From contig OY757939.1 of assembly GCA_963585895.1 (NCBI GenBank), positions 38,341,518 to 38,405,517 on the forward strand: a stretch of DNA of 64,000 bases, given 5' to 3'. Under the pieces are notes generated by a model. The model made no database searches. It was not told where the DNA came from and worked only from the letters and a program-made list of their open reading frames with translations. This document shows positions 60,636 to 64,000 of this stretch, one piece after another; the stretch's first letter is position 1; every line of letters starts with the position of its first letter. A program made the translations under genes and the position numbers. Source of the DNA: Sepioteuthis lessoniana (taxonomy: Eukaryota > Mollusca > Cephalopoda > Myopsida > Loliginidae).

Positions 60636-60848
60636 GTTTGGTAACGCGTTTTTGTTTAATGGCATGTCAATTTTCATGAGCTATTTAATACGAAAGCCGA
60701 CGTTGTAGATGAACAGCAGCGGTATTATGTAACTTATGGGGGTCGATCCGAGGGTATTTGTCCAAAAGTTAAAGCAGTAAAGAGCGATTAGAGTTCGAAC
60801 TCACTTACAGTCCAACATTTTAGCTATTACGCCACCACGCCACATGGA
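60636..60848 (-). repeat. SINE-A, diverged
   Basis: TTTTTGTTTAATGGCATGTC ... GAGGGTATTTGTCCAAAAG ... TAGAGTTCGAACTCACTTAC ... CCACGCCACATGGATT. Confidence 0.7.
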
Positions 60849-60854
60849 TTGCTT

Positions 60855-61205
60855 TTCTTTCTTTTTTTTTTTTTTTTTTTTTTTGGTTTTGTTTGAAAAT
60901 TCAATATAATTCAGAAGATACATCACACATTAACATTGCCCTGATGATCGGTCAATATAAAAACTGAAATGTTTAACGTTGGCACAAAAATCGACTAAGA
61001 ATAAAAAAACATCTTCTGAATACATTGTTTTTTTTTCCTGTCATATGGTCCCTCCCCAACACGCCCTGTGGGTTGAGTACTCGAGTGGGAAATTTGCTAG
61101 CTACCACTTACGCTGAAATGCATAGCTCTTCTCAAGAATAGAGCACTCCGGTAGTCGATAAGCGTATATGTAAAAAGAAGATATGCGTAAACAATTTCTT
61201 TGATT
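60855..61205. other. AT-rich stretch with poly-T runs
   Basis: Poly-T at 60863-60884. Nothing else recognised. Confidence 0.4.
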
Positions 61206-61207
61206 AC

Positions 61208-61365
61208 CTTAAGAATGTCGATGGCTCTGGAGTAAGATATCCGGCTGAGATTAAGTCAATCGGGTTTCAATCTTGGCCTGAAGCATCTAGTGGGTCTAAC
61301 CACACAAAGGAATTGTGATACAACGGAACAGTGTGTCTTTGGATGACTATATACATATATATACT
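61208..61365 (+). repeat. SINE-G copy
   Basis: GATGGCTCTGGAGTAAGATA, ATCGGGTTTCAATCTTGG, GAAGCATCTAGTGGGTCTAA, GAATTGTGATACAACGG, TTGGATGACTATATACATAT. Confidence 0.55.
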
Positions 61366-61489
61366 TTTAAATAGTACTCATATCAATAATAGAGCATTTA
61401 CATTTGGAAAATATATATATATATATATTAAACATAGAAATATATATTCATATATATATATATATAAATGTAGAAATATATTTATTGAT

Positions 61490-61705
61490 ATCATCATCAT
61501 CATCATGTCGCACCATCAGCATGGATATCCCGGACCCTCTTTATCGTCCATCGTTTCCGGTAGGTCTTCAAGGTTACACCCTGTATCGGCACAGAACTGT
61601 TGTATGTTGGTTTTAGCAGGTCTTCATGCCTTTGCTCGTCCATGTGAAGAGGTCCACGGGAGTACATCACTTATGAGTTCGTCCCTACTTCTCCAGCAAT
61701 ATATA
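61490..61705 (-). pseudogene. LINE RT C-terminal end
   Basis: The minus strand reads WRSRDELISDVLPWTSSHGR, AKA, stop, RPAKTNIQQFCADTGCNLED, LPETMDDKE...VRDIHADGAT and the ATGATGATGATGAT tail. TA tracts border it at both ends. Covers only the last ~65 codons. Confidence 0.8.
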
Positions 61706-61759
61706 TATATATATATATATATCATAAACATGTCTTTGGTTATTCCGAGTTTCGCGTAG

Positions 61760-62465
61760 CTACGATTCTCCTTTGAGCAATTAAGATAACGACATCTATT
61801 TTCTCCTTAAATATACTACTCTTTTCTTCTGAATTATAAAAGTCATCCCATTGTAATTGAACTCTGATCACCGTGTCTACTTCCTACGACGATAACCGTT
61901 ATATTACGAGGGTCTCTATATTATTGTAATGAAGTCTGTGTTTACATGGTTATTGAGGTCACTTTAATGAATTGTTTGGCTTAAAACAATTGATCTTTTC
62001 TCCGACACGAACTAGCTCTTCATGAAACTGCATTTGGAATGTACGTGATGTCGTCAACTTTTTAAGAACCTCCAGCGTTTTATCCGCCCCAACAGCTGGC
62101 AATTCACCCTCCATTATATTTCTCGGCCTCCATTTTCAGAAGCAGATTATTTCTGCAACATTGCTGACTAGAAATAGATACGCATTCCAGTCAATTGTTA
62201 TTCTAGAGAAAACGAATAAGGCTTTCTCTATCAGATTACATATCTTGCCACCATTTTAACCTGGCCTCGTACAAAAAGCAATTTTGTTTCTATACTGTCT
62301 CAGATGCAAAATTATCCGCTTTTCATACATTTTCCAACTAATCAACATCGATATGGGGGTGTTGTGTTGCATTACATCTGGGATTTAAGTCAATTATAGC
62401 TAAATGGGAAGAATTTATTTGTCTGTCATCAATAGACGGCTAAAAAGTTCGACATCGAGCTTCAA
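61760..62465. other. Unannotated stretch
   Basis: Contains a minus SINE-D head remnant at about 61870-61918 (CTACGACGATAACCGTTATA). Otherwise nothing recognised. Confidence 0.45.
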
Positions 62466-62467
62466 AA

Positions 62468-62645
62468 TTTACTACCCTCTCTGTCGGCGAGGTTTAGCAT
62501 ACGTTGGCTGTATCCTCTGCAAAGGACTAAGATTCTCCAAAAGCGGTGTTTTGGATATGATACTAAACTAGATCTGATGGTAAGGCTCCTGTCCTTTATT
62601 GATGTACCACTCTGACCCAGAACAGTTATACCTGCTTGTGTTCCC
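62468..62645 (+). repeat. Element C head, diverged variant
   Basis: GGCGAGGTTTAGCATACGTT ... AAAGGACTAAGATTCTCC ... CCACTCTGACCCAGAACAG. Confidence 0.5.
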
Positions 62646-62649
62646 TCTC

Positions 62650-63255
62650 TCGGTTTTGTTTTATGGCATATCAACCATTATTGGTTATTTAATGCCAAAT
62701 CTATTTTAATACATATAAACAGTTCAATTTCGAACAATTAAGTTTGGTTTGGTTTTATGGCATATCAAACATTGCAGGTAATTTAATGCCAAATCCATTT
62801 TATACAAACTTCAATTAAAACAAATCAGTTCTGCATAAGTACTCTATTTAAATGTGAAAAACAGTTCTATTTCCAACAATTCAGTTTAGCATAAGTACAG
62901 AGTTTAGATGTAAAAACAGTTCTATTTCAAATAATTCAGACAGCATAAATACAGTTCTTTGTTTACACACAGTTGAATCTAAAAATAGTTCTATTTCAAA
63001 CAATTCAGTTTAGTATAAGTACACAGTTTAAATGTAAAAACAGTTTTATTTCAAACAATTCAGTTAGCATAAATAGAATTCTTTCTTTACACACAGTTAA
63101 ATGTAAAAACAGTTCTATTTCAGACAATTTAGCTTAGCATATGCATACTGTTTAGTTCTATTTAGCCCATAGATAGGACCCCATGAGGTGTCACCACTCC
63201 GGGCCAGAGTGAAGCTGGGAGTTTTAGCAATAAAAGAGTACTTTACATTCCCTCA
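62650..63255 (-). repeat. Element C with two serial tails
   Basis: Tail at 62655-62715 and again at 62742-62800 (TTTTATGGCATATCAAACAT). Then body units alternating ~53 and ~68 bp and a truncated head (AGCCCATAGATAGGACCCCA ... GAGTACTTTACATTCCC). Confidence 0.8.
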
Positions 63256-63257
63256 GC

Positions 63258-63725
63258 TCAGTTGAGTGGGGCTGTAGAATATACCGTCTGCATCAAGGGG
63301 CTGAGGAAAGACCCCCCCACAACGAGTGTCCTGAATATGGCACTAAACAATCTGATGGTAAGGTTCCAGTCTTGGAGCCTCGATGAATTTGGAGAACCCC
63401 TTTATTGCCATTGCTCCCAGGTCCACTCTAACACGGAGAGGTAGCACCTGATAGGGTCCTATCTATGTGTCAAATAGAACTGTGTGACATTTAAACTCTG
63501 TGAAAACTTATGCTAAACTGAACTGTTAGAAACAGAACTATTTTGATCTTTTAATAATGTGTAAACAAATGACTGGCGTTTAATTGAATTCTTAGGGATA
63601 CAAAACTTGAAACCATTTAACTGTGAGCAAACAATTAAGTAATGTTGAATAGAATTAGTGTTGAAGAGCAATACTTAAACCCTTTAACCGTCTGCCTAAA
63701 TTTAAATATAGATATAATATAACAA
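63258..63725 (+). repeat. Element C, head-to-head with the previous copy
   Basis: GAGTGGGGCTGTAGAATATA ... GACCCCCCCACAACGAGTG ... GTCCTATCTATGTGTCAAAT and body. Together with 62650-63255 it forms an inverted repeat of the head region. Confidence 0.8.
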
Positions 63726-63730
63726 TACAC

Positions 63731-64000
63731 AATGCCCGTGGTGTAATGGTTATAGTCGTAGGAAATGGACACGGTGACACGAGTTCAAATCCTGGACGAG
63801 ACTGATTGCATTTCACATTGCACTAATACCCTTGGGAAAGGTATGAATCCAATTATTCTCCCTCCAGCTATGGGTAAATAGTAAGGCAGACTGGGTTCTT
63901 CAGCCTTGGTGGGGCAACTAGTCTAGGAGAAGGAAAAGTCTGAATTGAAACCTGTTAAACTCCGCTTAAAAATTGACCTTGTGTCATATCTTGCCCGAGT
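63731..64000 (+). repeat. SINE-D, cut by the window end
   Basis: GATGCCCGTGGTGTAATGG at 63731 (read as AATGCCCGTGG...), AGTTCAAATCCTGGACGAG, AATACCCTTGGGAAAGGTAT, GTCTAGGAGAAGGAAAAG, TCATATCTTGCCCGAG. Confidence 0.9.

Overview
The window looks like gene-poor, AT-rich DNA from the nuclear genome of an invertebrate animal. It contains very many (TA)n, (GT)n and (GATA)n microsatellites, several tRNA-derived SINE families, fragments of non-LTR retrotransposons (LINEs), solo LTRs, MITEs and foldback elements, and satellites. I see no operons, no Shine-Dalgarno-led genes, no rRNA and no convincing host exon. The mix of tRNA-headed SINEs and the particular LINE C-terminus (YGCTTWT...KSWRQHPTKQQLYGHLPP type) made me think of a lophotrochozoan, possibly a mollusc or cephalopod. 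That is an impression from memory, not a demonstration.

Almost everything recognisable is a repeat. I use private labels. SINE-A (~240 bp), SINE-B (~265 bp), SINE-D (~300 bp), SINE-E (~130 bp), SINE-G and SINE-H have tRNA-like heads with Pol III box A/B motifs. Element C has no tRNA head: it has a GC-richer ~230 bp head, a body of variable tandem ~50-70 bp units, and the same 3' tail as SINE-A (TTTGGCATTAAATAACC ... GATATGCCAT). SINE-A and SINE-D have different heads but share a central domain (AATACCCTTGGGAAAGGTAT ... CAGCTATGGGT). LTR-alpha, LTR-beta and LTR-gamma are solo LTRs bounded by TG...CA and 4-bp target duplications. The LINE relics include an RT YADD box at 39.8 kb and a C-terminal segment on the minus strand at 16.75-17.22 kb with one stop.

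Layout. 0-5 kb: element C copies and an Asp-rich minisatellite. 5-13 kb: a foldback element, a possible LTR, SINE-A, LINE relics, LTR-beta and LTR-alpha (the last inside element C). 13-27 kb: microsatellites, inverted C and H copies, the LINE 3' end, SINE-E and MITE copies. 27.4-28.45 kb: a higher-order satellite of ~84-bp monomers paired into 168-bp units, which gives a 316-codon minus-strand ORF. 29-45 kb: nested A/C/B/E elements, LTR-beta, a long palindrome and a ~50-bp tandem array. 45-56 kb: LTR-like GC-rich blocks, an old LINE split by LTR-gamma, and LTR-alpha plus a truncated SINE-D, both inside one SINE-B. 56-64 kb: SINE-A, LINE relics, a second LTR-beta, a 165-bp tandem and more C/D copies.

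No genes work together here in the usual sense. The interest is in the order of insertion, which can be read from exact target duplications, and in the modular relationships among the retroposons. Boundaries without a stated target duplication are good only to about 5-20 bp.
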